Shown: positions 27,115-35,384 of the stretch, piece by piece
Layout: the number at the start of each line of letters is the position of its first letter
Position numbering within the stretch: the first letter of the stretch is position 1
Assembly: GCA_027449905.1 (NCBI GenBank)
Contig: DAIDKT010000060.1
Span: 1-64,000 of the forward strand
Length of the DNA: 64,000 nucleotides
Source: Legionellales bacterium
Lineage (GTDB): Bacteria; Pseudomonadota; Gammaproteobacteria; Legionellales; Legionellaceae
Reading direction: 5' to 3'
The notes under the pieces: generated by a model
What the model saw: only the letters and a program-made list of their open reading frames with translations
The model's database searches: none
What the model was told of the DNA's origin: nothing
Position numbers and translations under genes: made by a program

Positions 27115-28029
27115 ATGACAAAACAAAGAACTCCAAATAAGTTGATTCAAGCGACAGGGGTAGGTCTTCATTCTGGGGATAAAGTTCTTCTCACTTTGCG
27201 TCCCGCACCAACAAATACGGGTATTGTATTTAGACGAATAGATTTGGACCCGATAATTGAAATCCCCGCGTCATATGAACATGTTTGCGATACCATGCTT
27301 TGTACTTCCTTGCAGCACCGTGGTGCGAAGGTTGCTACAGTCGAGCATTTGTTATCTGCTCTAGCAGGTTTAGGGATTGATAATGCTTATATTGACATCA
27401 ACGCAGCTGAAATTCCAATTATGGATGGCAGTGCCGCACCTTTTGTTTTTTTAATTCAATCCGCAGGTATTCGTGAGCAAAACGCAAGAAAACGCTATAT
27501 TCGAGTTTTGAAGCCGGTGCGTGTTGAAGAACGTGGTAAATATGTTCAATTCATGCCACATGATGGATATCGTGTTTCATTTAAAATTGGTTTTGATCAT
27601 CCCGTTTTTAATAGTAAACCACAAACTGCTGTTTTTGATTTTTCAACAACATCCTATATCAAACAAGTATGTAGAGCTAGGACATTTGGTTTTTTGTCTG
27701 ACTATGAAAAACTCAGGAAAGCGGGTTTAGCCAATGGTGGTAGTTTAGATAACGCGATTGTCGTTGATGATTATCGTGTCATTAATGAAGATGGTTTGCG
27801 TTTTGATGATGAGTTTGTCAAACATAAAGTGCTTGATGCGATTGGTGACTTGTACCTTCTCGGGTCGAGTCTCATTGGTGCTTTTGAAGGCTATCGATCT
27901 GGCCATGAATTAAACAACAAATTATTAAGAAAACTCATGGCGACTCAGGACGCTTGGGAATATACTTATCTTGATTCCGACGGCTACTCAGCCTTGCCGG
28001 ATAATTTGTCTGAGGTAGTTGTAGCTTAA
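27115..28029 (+). CDS. lpxC: UDP-3-O-acyl-N-acetylglucosamine deacetylase
   Basis: LpxC is the zinc deacetylase committing lipid A synthesis. The 304-aa product is standard length. The zinc ligands are His78 ([12 protein letters not shown]) and the His and Asp of [17 protein letters not shown]. The catalytic His lies in [10 protein letters not shown]. It is followed by a DUF721 gene on the opposite strand, a neighbourhood seen around lpxC/secA in related bacteria, although secA is not in this window. Confidence 0.97.
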   Translation: MTKQRTPNKLIQATGVGLHSGDKVLLTLRPAPTNTGIVFRRIDLDPIIEIPASYEHVCDTMLCTSLQHRGAKVATVEHLLSALAGLGIDNAYIDINAAEIPIMDGSAAPFVFLIQSAGIREQNARKRYIRVLKPVRVEERGKYVQFMPHDGYRVSFKIGFDHPVFNSKPQTAVFDFSTTSYIKQVCRARTFGFLSDYEKLRKAGLANGGSLDNAIVVDDYRVINEDGLRFDDEFVKHKVLDAIGDLYLLGSSLIGAFEGYRSGHELNNKLLRKLMATQDAWEYTYLDSDGYSALPDNLSEVVVA

Positions 28030-28056
28030 TTTTAGCGTCTGCTAACAATTGGAAAG

Positions 28057-28078
28057 TTGCTATTTGGATAGCAATTTT
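28057..28078 (+). terminator. lpxC terminator
   Basis: A 7-bp stem TTGCTAT/ATAGCAA (28057-28063, 28068-28074) with loop TTGG is followed by TTTT. It sits 27 bp after the lpxC stop and overlaps the last codons of the convergent DUF721 gene. Confidence 0.55.
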
Positions 28079-28428
28079 AGGATTGTTTGCCATGGGGACG
28101 GTAAAACCGGTTTCGATTTTATCGCCTTTGCAGCTGGCTTTGATTGAATGCTATCAATGTTAATTTTTATCGACGCTAACTGGTGAAATTTTGCGTCCAT
28201 ACGTAATTTGTCGCGTAATTCCGGTAACATAAATCGCAGTTGTGACGCCCAAACAGCATCAGTTGTGACCAATATCAAGCAACCATTTCGAAAACTACCA
28301 ACTGAAAAATGGTCCTTCAAATGTTCTGGAAGAAAATGAACAATATGCCGATGTATTTCTTCAATCCTTGTTGTATGAAGATAAATGTCGGTTAGTTTGG
28401 GATTTAAATAATGGGTAATATGGCGCAT
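28060..28428 (-). CDS. DUF721 (DciA-like) protein
   Basis: The 122-aa product resembles the DUF721 family. Some members (DciA) are ancestral loaders of the replicative helicase DnaB. The family-like region is FRNGCLILVTTDAVWASQLRFMLPELRDKL (residues 46-75), a beta-strand and helix unit with the conserved W-x-x-Q-L pattern, followed by a basic linker. Convergent with lpxC. The assignment rests on this pattern and position, and helicase loading is inference. Confidence 0.65.
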   Translation of the reverse strand: MRHITHYLNPKLTDIYLHTTRIEEIHRHIVHFLPEHLKDHFSVGSFRNGCLILVTTDAVWASQLRFMLPELRDKLRMDAKFHQLASIKINIDSIQSKPAAKAIKSKPVLPSPWQTILKLLSK

Positions 28429-28613
28429 AGATTTATTAAATTACTTTCCTTATGTGAAATATCCCAGTATATTCGGGTCAATTGACAATCGGTTAATTCC
28501 GAATAATAAAGCATATAATCTTGGGTATATCCAAGAGTCATACTTACGAGCATACTGCATTGGATCTATATATACAACTGGTAAGCGCCTGAACTACAGA
28601 ACCAAGGATAAAT

Positions 28614-29045
28614 ATGCAAGAGATTAAAACTGATACTGACATTATATATCGGGGCCACCTCCATTGGATTTTATTTGCTTGGCCGGTGATTATTTTTTGT
28701 TTTGGTGTTTTTCTCAGTTTAAAATATCCGATTATGAGGTTGCCAAGTTCCCTGGTGATGTTTTTTGCCTTTATTTGGGAATTGATCATATGGTTAACTT
28801 ATCAGAGCTCTTTTTTGATTATCAAAAAAGGCCATGTTATTTTATGTAATGGGATATTTGTTCAGCAAACATTAGATCTTGCGATGAATAAGATAGAAAG
28901 CATTGATATTCGACAATCAATGATTGGTACCATGTTTAACTATGGATCTTTGGTTATTACTGGAACGGGTGGTACGCGGCAATATATAAATTATTTAGAT
29001 CGTCCGCTGACATGCAGGCGATATATTGAGCAAGTACAGCACTAG
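28614..29045 (+). CDS. Membrane-anchored bacterial PH-domain protein
   Basis: The 143-aa product has two adjacent membrane segments (about 17-35 and 40-62) followed by a bacterial PH-like domain of the YdbS/YdbT type. This has INKGHVILCNGIFV-like strands and the signature DLAMNKIESIDIRQSMIGTM then NYGSLVITGTGGT. Such proteins are of unknown function. GGATAAAT upstream is a weak ribosome-binding site. It stands between the DUF721 gene and cbpA. Confidence 0.75.
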   Translation: MQEIKTDTDIIYRGHLHWILFAWPVIIFCFGVFLSLKYPIMRLPSSLVMFFAFIWELIIWLTYQSSFLIIKKGHVILCNGIFVQQTLDLAMNKIESIDIRQSMIGTMFNYGSLVITGTGGTRQYINYLDRPLTCRRYIEQVQH

Positions 29046-29072
29046 ATAACGTCAATTAAGATGGAATTTATT

Positions 29073-29984
29073 ATGAAGCCAAAGGACTATTATCAAGTAA
29101 TGGGTTTAAAACGCGAGGCTTCGGAGCAAGAAATTAAAATAGCCTATCGACGGCTAGCTCGTAAATATCATCCAGATCTTAACAAAGAGGCGGGGGCAGA
29201 AGAAAAATTTAAAGAATTAGGCGAAGCGTATGAAATATTAAAAGACCCAGAAAAGCGAAAAATATATGATCAATACGGAGCGGCTGATTCACCATTCCAG
29301 GGAGCAGGGGCAACTGGCTCACCTTTTGGTGGGTCGTGGTCGCATGCTGGAGGTGATGTCTACGGATCAGCTGGAATTGATGCCAGTATTTTTGAAACAC
29401 TTTTTGGAGCAGGCGCTTTTCATGATAAACCTCGAGGAGGAGCTGATATACACGGATCTATTGCCATTAGTTTAGAAGAGGCGTTTCACGGTGTGGTTAA
29501 GGATGTTGACATCTCTTCCCGTCATCATAAAGGCAGTCATCAAACGCTTAGGATCAAAATACCGGCGGGGGTTAAAACCGGCCAAAAAATACGTTTGGCT
29601 GGTAAGGGAGAACCGGCGATATTGGCTAATGGGAAACCCGGTGATTTGTATATCACCATTCAGGTTGAGCGGCATCCAATATTCGATGTGGTCGAACAGG
29701 ATATTTATCTTACGATTCCTATCACACCCTGGGAAGCGGCGCTTGGTGCTACCATTGTTGTGCCAACGTTAGCAGGAAATGTCGATTTAAAAATTCCCCC
29801 GCATTCACAAGCGGGGCAAAAATTACGTTTGAAGCAACGTGGTTTACCCGGAAACCCACCAGGAAATCAATATATTTTATTAAAAATCATGATACCGCAA
29901 CCGACCACGGAAGCAGGAAAAGAACTGTATCAAAAAATGGCGCAAGAGATGCCATTTAATCCACGACACAAGCTAGGAGAATAG
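29073..29984 (+). CDS. cbpA: Curved DNA-binding protein / DnaJ-class co-chaperone CbpA
   Basis: CbpA is a type-II J-protein that stimulates DnaK and binds curved DNA. The 303-aa product has an N-terminal J domain ([21 protein letters not shown] in [11 protein letters not shown]), a Gly/Phe/Ser-rich linker (about 70-125), no zinc-finger region, and two C-terminal beta domains ([19 protein letters not shown]-like and [20 protein letters not shown]). ATG 29073 starts the J domain, and an ATG at 29061 is also in frame. The next gene encodes its modulator. Confidence 0.93.
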   Translation: MKPKDYYQVMGLKREASEQEIKIAYRRLARKYHPDLNKEAGAEEKFKELGEAYEILKDPEKRKIYDQYGAADSPFQGAGATGSPFGGSWSHAGGDVYGSAGIDASIFETLFGAGAFHDKPRGGADIHGSIAISLEEAFHGVVKDVDISSRHHKGSHQTLRIKIPAGVKTGQKIRLAGKGEPAILANGKPGDLYITIQVERHPIFDVVEQDIYLTIPITPWEAALGATIVVPTLAGNVDLKIPPHSQAGQKLRLKQRGLPGNPPGNQYILLKIMIPQPTTEAGKELYQKMAQEMPFNPRHKLGE

Positions 29985-29986
29985 TC

Positions 29987-30313
29987 ATGGCTAAAAGTAC
30001 CATTACGATGGGAATATTAGTAGATGAACAGACTACTATCTCATTTACGCAAGTTTGTGAAAACCAGGGTATTCCTGAAACGGTATTGATGGACCTCTTA
30101 GAGCACGGCTTATTACCCGAAGTGGTATGTCCGACTAAGCAAATGAACTTTGATGTGACCATGATCCATCGTATTCAATCAGCCTACCATTTACTGTCAG
30201 ATCTGGGTATTAACACCCCTGGTGTCGTATTAGCCCTTGAGTTGATGGATAAACTAAACCAGATGAGTCATGAGTTGATAGTTTTACAAAGGCACGTAAA
30301 AGTTCACATATGA
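29987..30313 (+). CDS. cbpM: Chaperone modulator CbpM
   Basis: CbpM binds the CbpA J domain and blocks its co-chaperone and DNA-binding activity. The 108-aa product has the MerR-like helix arrangement with FTQVCENQGIPETVLMDLLEHGLL and INTPGVVLALELMDKLNQM. It begins 2 nt after cbpA, the standard operon order. AGGAG at 29975-29979 is the Shine-Dalgarno. Confidence 0.9.
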   Translation: MAKSTITMGILVDEQTTISFTQVCENQGIPETVLMDLLEHGLLPEVVCPTKQMNFDVTMIHRIQSAYHLLSDLGINTPGVVLALELMDKLNQMSHELIVLQRHVKVHI

Positions 30314-30403
30314 AGCGCTGTGTATGAAGCTGTATTCATGTTGATTCAATTTCGTGTTACAACAAAACGGTGTCTATATGATTATATCAGTTTGGAGGCC
30401 CCA

Positions 30404-31765
30404 TCATATAAACTCAAAAAAATCTATGCTGTTGTTGAGATCTCTCCCGTCGTTTGTCAACGTAGTTTCCTTAGCACTATCTGAACTATCTGAAAAAAAT
30501 GTATAGGATAATACTTTTTTTCTGCTCTGCTCCTCGGTGAAACCAAAAACGCTTAGGCTAAAATCTTCGAATTTTTCCTGCAATTGACGAATTTGCTGTG
30601 GTTTGTTTTCCAATAAGACTATCAAGCATTCGAGATTCCGCATCATTTCATCAACCGCATCGGTGATTTCTGTATCACCAGTTATCTTCACAAGATCATA
30701 AAAATTGATGGTAAAATCTAAAAGGCTCTCTTGATTACTTTTAAAGAGAACTAGCTTTTTTAATAGCTCGCTTGAAACGTGATTTATCTGTGTTAAAGTT
30801 TCTAAACATTCCGCAAAGAGAGGGGCTTGATCTAGGATTAGCTCCATAAAAAATGTACCTAGTTGTTCGTGGTCAAACTGACCAACAGAAATCACTGAAT
30901 ATTGCCGATATGCTAAATCCCCTTGATTCAATAGCTTATTTTTTATCGGTGGCGGCATCAAATAAGAAGTGGCGAAAGATAGTAAAGTCGCTTTGTTCGG
31001 CGACATTTTATGATCCGTAATTGCTTCATACGCAACTGATTTTTCGCCAAAATTTATTTTTAATTCTTTCATGAAATCAAAAGTAAGTGGCTGGCCTTTG
31101 TCACCAAAAATAAATTCGAGATTATTTTGTATGCGGTGGATATAGCTTTTAAAATCATAATCTCTGTGTTCATAGTCATTCATTTCTTGATGATAGTTCA
31201 TGAGTGAATCAATGAAACGACGATCAGTCAGGTGTACAGGTATGTATAGTTTGGCATCCTTAGACAAAAAATTATCGATGACTGGTGGCAAATCAATTTG
31301 ATCGTAGTTTAACGGCTGATTGAAATCTAACAATACAACTTCTTTTTGTGCATTATCGACAATCTTTTGGTCAGCGGAGACCAAAATTCTTTTGATCAAT
31401 TTACAAGCGGTAAAGGGATTCTTGACTTGACTTGCAAATAATTTTTGATTCATTAACAAAGGGGGGTATTCTTCACCGCCAGGTTTGGATAAATTAACGT
31501 CACCAAAATAGATAAGCTCTTGTATACTCCCTTCGCGCCCATTAAGAAATGAAACTGCTTCAAGCAAACAATCTGCGATAATTATATCAGCTGGTTCTTC
31601 TGATTTTAGTGATGATCGTATAATTTGAATATTAGCGTGTGTAATATTTTCTACCTGGGCAGATAATAATTTTAACTTAACCATATTGGCCGAAGTATTG
31701 TGGCATATAGCGATCAAATACTGTCCTTCCTCACTGAGGCATGCGCAACAAGTAATCTCGACCAT
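30404..31765 (-). CDS. Orphan 453-aa protein, possible secreted effector
   Basis: I do not recognise this protein. The first 110 residues alternate short hydrophobic strands and helices (ADIIIADCLLEAVSFLNG, IQELIYFGDV), loosely like a receiver or Rossmann half. The middle (180-400) is mostly helical and rich in Glu, Asp, Leu and Asn. The C-terminal 45 residues are polar (SDSSDSAKETTLTNDGRD) and end in hydrophobic FFEFI. There is no signal peptide or membrane segment. AGGAT precedes the ATG. It is a single gene in AT-rich DNA. A type IV effector is a guess from size, composition and lineage. Confidence 0.7.
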   Translation of the reverse strand: MVEITCCACLSEEGQYLIAICHNTSANMVKLKLLSAQVENITHANIQIIRSSLKSEEPADIIIADCLLEAVSFLNGREGSIQELIYFGDVNLSKPGGEEYPPLLMNQKLFASQVKNPFTACKLIKRILVSADQKIVDNAQKEVVLLDFNQPLNYDQIDLPPVIDNFLSKDAKLYIPVHLTDRRFIDSLMNYHQEMNDYEHRDYDFKSYIHRIQNNLEFIFGDKGQPLTFDFMKELKINFGEKSVAYEAITDHKMSPNKATLLSFATSYLMPPPIKNKLLNQGDLAYRQYSVISVGQFDHEQLGTFFMELILDQAPLFAECLETLTQINHVSSELLKKLVLFKSNQESLLDFTINFYDLVKITGDTEITDAVDEMMRNLECLIVLLENKPQQIRQLQEKFEDFSLSVFGFTEEQSRKKVLSYTFFSDSSDSAKETTLTNDGRDLNNSIDFFEFI

Positions 31766-31865
31766 TTTTATAATCCTGCTTGACGACTAAGACCAAATTA
31801 TACACTTCTGGGTTATGTTTGTACAGTGATTGATTTATTTTTTATCTTTTTACGGGGTAAAATTA

Positions 31866-32023
31866 CGGTCTGTTGACAATTCATCTTTTGAAAACCGACG
31901 TCCCGCGACTTGTTCGCGGGAACCAGAGATCTTGCTTTATGCGAAAGATAATCGCACAGCGATAGTTCATGATGAATCCTGCGGACAAGCCGCAGGTCGT
32001 CGAGACATGATTTGTCAACAGAC
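31866..32023. mobile_element. MITE-like palindromic element, copy A (GGTCTGTTGACAA ends)
   Basis: Perfect 13-bp terminal inverted repeats GGTCTGTTGACAA (31866-31878) and TTGTCAACAGACC (32011-32023) bound 158 bp. Inside is the hairpin CCCGCGA-CTTGT-TCGCGGG, also present in the copy at 51816-51973. The right internal half is a diverged version (CCTGCGGACAAGCCGCAGG). It has no coding capacity. It is followed immediately by a fragment of the CAACGTTTCACT family (about 32024-32040). Confidence 0.75.
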
Positions 32024-32046
32024 CCTAGAGTGAAACGTTGAGCTAG

Positions 32047-32088
32047 GTTGCAGGAAAATGAGTTTAGGACCAGACTATTTCCTGCAAC
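32047..32088. repeat. 11-bp stem-loop at the 3' end of dacB
   Basis: GTTGCAGGAAA (32047-32057) and TTTCCTGCAAC (32078-32088) are exact inverted repeats with a 20-nt loop. The structure includes the last eight codons and stop of dacB (minus strand). No T-tract follows on the minus strand. It may act in mRNA 3'-end protection. Confidence 0.55.
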
Positions 32089-33854
32089 GTCCATGTACGT
32101 TTTTGATCGTTATTCGTTTTATTAATCCAAAGCAGTTGAGGTTTTGTATTTGTTGGGGATGTTGTACTTTCTAAAGCAACAGCGAAAGGATATTTTTTTC
32201 TGACAGTTTGCAAAACTGACCACACTTTGTTTATATCCGCACCATGATCAATCAGTACTAACTGCTCATTTCTAAATATGATTGAAATAGCTTGATTTTT
32301 GAGTTCGTGCTTCAAAGCAAACTCTATCTGACGCCATTTAGCATGGGTGGCCCGTGTTTTATCGGTTTGAGATGCATGCTGTTGATAAGCCACGCGTGCA
32401 TGTGCAAAAGGTGTCAATGAGATGCGTAAGCGGCTTGGTCGCTGCTGCAAGAGAAAATCACATAACATATCCACCATGCTGTGGTATCGCCCTGCAATAG
32501 AGGGGGCCGTTCCTGGTCGGGTATTCACATAAATAGCGAATGCCAATGTATGGGCATTGGCTGTGTATAGATAACCAGATAAACCAATGACTCCGGTCAT
32601 CGAGCCAGTCTTGGCACGAAGAAATCCGCGTTGATTTGGTTTTCGAAAACGTTTCAGTAAAGTACCATCCTGTCCCGCAATCGGCAATGCGGCTATATAC
32701 TCATAAGCCAATGGGAAGCGGTCATATAAATACCTTAATAAATTAACGGTTTGTTCTGGCGTTATTAAATCTTGACGAGATAATCCGGAACCATCGATTA
32801 ACGTCGCATTTTGTAAATTAATGCCCGTTTGTTGTTGCAGGAAGTTTTTTACAATGGGCTGAGCTTCTTGCCAATTGAGAGGTGATCCATAGATTGTTTT
32901 TGCTGTGTGTAAAAATAGGCTGTTAGCATATAAATTGTCAGATGGTTTTAAAGTATCTGCCATTAATTGGGTGATACGTTTTGAGTCATGGGTGGCCAAG
33001 AGCATGGTGAAGCCTGGTGATTGTCCAAGTAAAACATCGCCATTTAAAGTGATATTTAGATGCGCCAATTCACTTTTGATCAGTGCCTGGGCATATGCCA
33101 ATGGATTTCGGATGGGGATCCGACCTTGAATCGAGCCCTGACCTTGATCAATGCAACCACGCACGACTAGATGATTCTCTTCCGTTGTTCTGAGACTTAT
33201 TCCACAACGTTGTCCAGATACCGTTTTCACTTGATTATCCAAGATAAAACTATTTGAAGGGGCGGAATATTCAACAATTGCCATTTCACCTGATCGATAA
33301 GACGGATTAATGGTAACTGTGACACGATTTTCATCGATGATGAGAGGCGCAATGGGTGCACCATAACTATAAGTTAAATCTTTGGAAACAACGCCGGGGG
33401 CATGTGGGTTAATATGGTGATGATCACTGACTATCACCACATTCCCTTGAATACGTTGAATGCCCCATGTTGCTAATTGATTAAATAACGATTTCAAGTT
33501 ATCTTGACTAAAAGACGGATCGCCAGGTAAATACAAATAAATCGACCCTTCTAAAGTTCCCTGCTTTAGAGATACAGCGTCGGTACTAAGCTTGTTTTGA
33601 AAATGGTAATCAGGACCCAAAACAAGCAATGCAGCAGCATCTGAAAATAATTTCATATTGCTGGCGGGTATAAACGTATGCCCCTCATTACGTTGGTATA
33701 GTGTTTCACCTGTGTTTAAATCAAAGACCATCATCCCCATGTTAATGTTGGGATCAATTCGATTTATCATCTGATCTATGGGTTTTTGTAAACTGGTTGC
33801 ATATGCATGAGTCAACAGAAGGCAGGTGAACAAAAACGAGAGGGTCCTTTTCAT
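32064..33854 (-). CDS. dacB: D-alanyl-D-alanine carboxypeptidase/endopeptidase (PBP4, peptidase S13)
   Basis: PBP4 trims and opens peptidoglycan cross-links in the periplasm. The 596-aa precursor has a signal peptide (about 1-19) ending AYA. The catalytic motifs are Ser65-x-x-Lys68 (PASNMKLF), Ser305-Asp-Asn (KPSDNLYAN) and Lys415-Thr-Gly (RAKTGSMTG). Beyond residue 470, where E. coli DacB nearly ends, there are about 125 extra residues with no recognised domain. AAGGA precedes the ATG. Confidence 0.93.
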   Translation of the reverse strand: MKRTLSFLFTCLLLTHAYATSLQKPIDQMINRIDPNINMGMMVFDLNTGETLYQRNEGHTFIPASNMKLFSDAAALLVLGPDYHFQNKLSTDAVSLKQGTLEGSIYLYLPGDPSFSQDNLKSLFNQLATWGIQRIQGNVVIVSDHHHINPHAPGVVSKDLTYSYGAPIAPLIIDENRVTVTINPSYRSGEMAIVEYSAPSNSFILDNQVKTVSGQRCGISLRTTEENHLVVRGCIDQGQGSIQGRIPIRNPLAYAQALIKSELAHLNITLNGDVLLGQSPGFTMLLATHDSKRITQLMADTLKPSDNLYANSLFLHTAKTIYGSPLNWQEAQPIVKNFLQQQTGINLQNATLIDGSGLSRQDLITPEQTVNLLRYLYDRFPLAYEYIAALPIAGQDGTLLKRFRKPNQRGFLRAKTGSMTGVIGLSGYLYTANAHTLAFAIYVNTRPGTAPSIAGRYHSMVDMLCDFLLQQRPSRLRISLTPFAHARVAYQQHASQTDKTRATHAKWRQIEFALKHELKNQAISIIFRNEQLVLIDHGADINKVWSVLQTVRKKYPFAVALESTTSPTNTKPQLLWINKTNNDQKRTWTLQEIVWS

Positions 33855-33916
33855 TGTGTGTCCTTAGGTACGCGTCCAAAATATCTTTCCATGCTTGCGC
33901 CCATCAAAGTTAATAT

Positions 33917-34708
33917 TTAATCTTCATAGAACATGCCCATACGCTCGAGAAGCCCGGTGAGGGTATCATGATTATAAAATTTAATTTTGACTACACCGGT
34001 TTGATCTGGAAAACTTGTAATTTCAACCGGGGCCCCGATATATTCTGCTAAGGCATTTTCTAAATAAATTCTATCACAATCATGGGGAATACTAGGAGAA
34101 AAAAGATGGTTTTGTTTTCTATTTCGAACCGCTTGTTCTAGTCGCCGTACTGACCAATGCTGCTGAATAGTTTGGTTTGCAAGGGCTCGTTGCTTATCAG
34201 GATGAAGTCCCACCAACACTCTGGCGTGCCCGAGCGATAATTGTTGATCGCGAATCAATGATTGAATATCATCACACAGCGATAATAAGCGAAGAATATT
34301 GGCAATATGACTGCGAGATTTACCGATTAAAATCGCAACCTCTGCCTGACTGAAGTGAAATTCCTGTGTTAATCGTTGATACCCCAATGCTTCTTCGATT
34401 AAATTTAAATCAGCTCGCTGGATATTCTCAATTAAAGTAACTGCTGCCGCCTGTTGGTCAGTATAATTTCTAATGATGCAAGATACCGTTTTTAAACCGG
34501 CCAGCATGGCAGCTCGCCACCGCCGTTCACCGGCAATAATTTCATATTGACCCTCGGATAGTTGGCGCACAATGAGTGGTTCGATTAACCCCTGTGTTTG
34601 AATGGAACTTGCTAATTCCTTCAGTCCTGCTTCATCAAATTGTTGTCGCGGTTGAAACTGGCCGCGTCTTAATTGTTCGATGGCAAGCGATTTAAATATT
34701 GATTGCAT
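33917..34708 (-). CDS. parB: ParB-family partition protein (no adjacent parA)
   Basis: ParB binds parS and loads onto DNA as a CTP-dependent clamp. The 263-aa product has the N-terminal nuclease-like ParB domain with RRGQFQPRQQFDEAGLKELA, the CTP-binding GERRWRAA motif (about 60-67) and LIENIQRADLNLIEEALGY. A helix-turn-helix follows (FSQAEVAILIGKSRSHIANILRLL). Chromosomal parB usually lies next to parA and gidA/gidB, but here dacB and rpsO flank it. I found no obvious parS in the neighbourhood by eye. Confidence 0.88.
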   Translation of the reverse strand: MQSIFKSLAIEQLRRGQFQPRQQFDEAGLKELASSIQTQGLIEPLIVRQLSEGQYEIIAGERRWRAAMLAGLKTVSCIIRNYTDQQAAAVTLIENIQRADLNLIEEALGYQRLTQEFHFSQAEVAILIGKSRSHIANILRLLSLCDDIQSLIRDQQLSLGHARVLVGLHPDKQRALANQTIQQHWSVRRLEQAVRNRKQNHLFSPSIPHDCDRIYLENALAEYIGAPVEITSFPDQTGVVKIKFYNHDTLTGLLERMGMFYED

Positions 34709-34819
34709 GTCATGACTCTTGTTTATTCCTCACTACCTTGGTAATATATGCCGCTTTATGGTAAAGAGTTTATACTTGTTTTTGTTATGGCATCAAAGAG
34801 AAAACTCGTTAGCCAAGAG

Positions 34820-34825
34820 TATAAT
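34820..34825 (+). promoter_or_regulatory. Candidate -10 box of rpsO
   Basis: A perfect TATAAT lies 20 bp before the rpsO ATG. The -35 region at 17 bp spacing (AGAGAA) is poor. GTGGGGAG (34831-34838) is the ribosome-binding site, so the leader would be very short. Confidence 0.35.
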
Positions 34826-34844
34826 TTAAGGTGGGGAGTATACA

Positions 34845-35120
34845 ATGACGCTCAATAGCGTGCAAACAACTGATATTATTAATGAATTTAAACGTTCTGA
34901 TCGAGATACGGGTTCTTCAGAAGTGCAAGTTTCTTTGATGACTGCTCGAATTAAATATTTAACAGAACATTTCAAACAGCATAAAAAAGATTTTCATTCG
35001 CGTCGTGGTTTACAAGCTTTGGTCAACAAAAGACGTAAGCTTTTGAAATATTTGAAGAATAGAGATTTAGATCGGTATAGTGTTTTAATTAAAAGTCTTG
35101 GTCTGAGAGATTCTTACTAG
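34845..35120 (+). CDS. rpsO: 30S ribosomal protein S15
   Basis: S15 is a primary 16S-binding protein and in E. coli represses its own translation. The 91-aa product has the family pattern [38 protein letters not shown] and [13 protein letters not shown]. It stands upstream of pnp as in most proteobacteria. Confidence 0.97.
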   Translation: MTLNSVQTTDIINEFKRSDRDTGSSEVQVSLMTARIKYLTEHFKQHKKDFHSRRGLQALVNKRRKLLKYLKNRDLDRYSVLIKSLGLRDSY

Positions 35121-35235
35121 TGGTTAGACAACATGAAATCATTGAAAGATGCATAAAAGACAAGATGCTAAATCAAAGATTTTATGTTGTTCACACACCG
35201 GTTATTTTTTTCAATGATGAGTACCTATTTTCCTG

Positions 35236-35348
35236 AAGGCGCACGGTATATTCAATAATCCTAGAAAAAACGTAAATAGCAGTTCAATAGGCCTTCTTGG
35301 TAGGGTTTAGCTGCTTTTTCTAGGATAGTAGAGATATCCATGCGCCTT
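35236..35348 (+). promoter_or_regulatory. Folded pnp leader, RNase III-type processing site
   Basis: Two nested perfect stems lie between rpsO and pnp. The outer stem is AAGGCGCA/TGCGCCTT (35236-35243, 35341-35348). The inner is ATCCTAGAAAAA/TTTTTCTAGGAT (35258-35269, 35315-35326). In E. coli a long stem in the pnp leader is cut by RNase III and then controls pnp mRNA decay by PNPase itself. The same arrangement is inferred here. The T-run after the outer stem (35347-35350) could also make it a partial terminator. Confidence 0.65.
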
Positions 35349-35384
35349 TTTATTTTATACTCCCTTTCTTAAGAGGTAACAAAA

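Noticed and set aside
28482-28519. TTGACA and TATAAT upstream of the PH-domain gene
   Set aside because: Both hexamers are perfect, but they are 26 bp apart, too far for one sigma-70 promoter.
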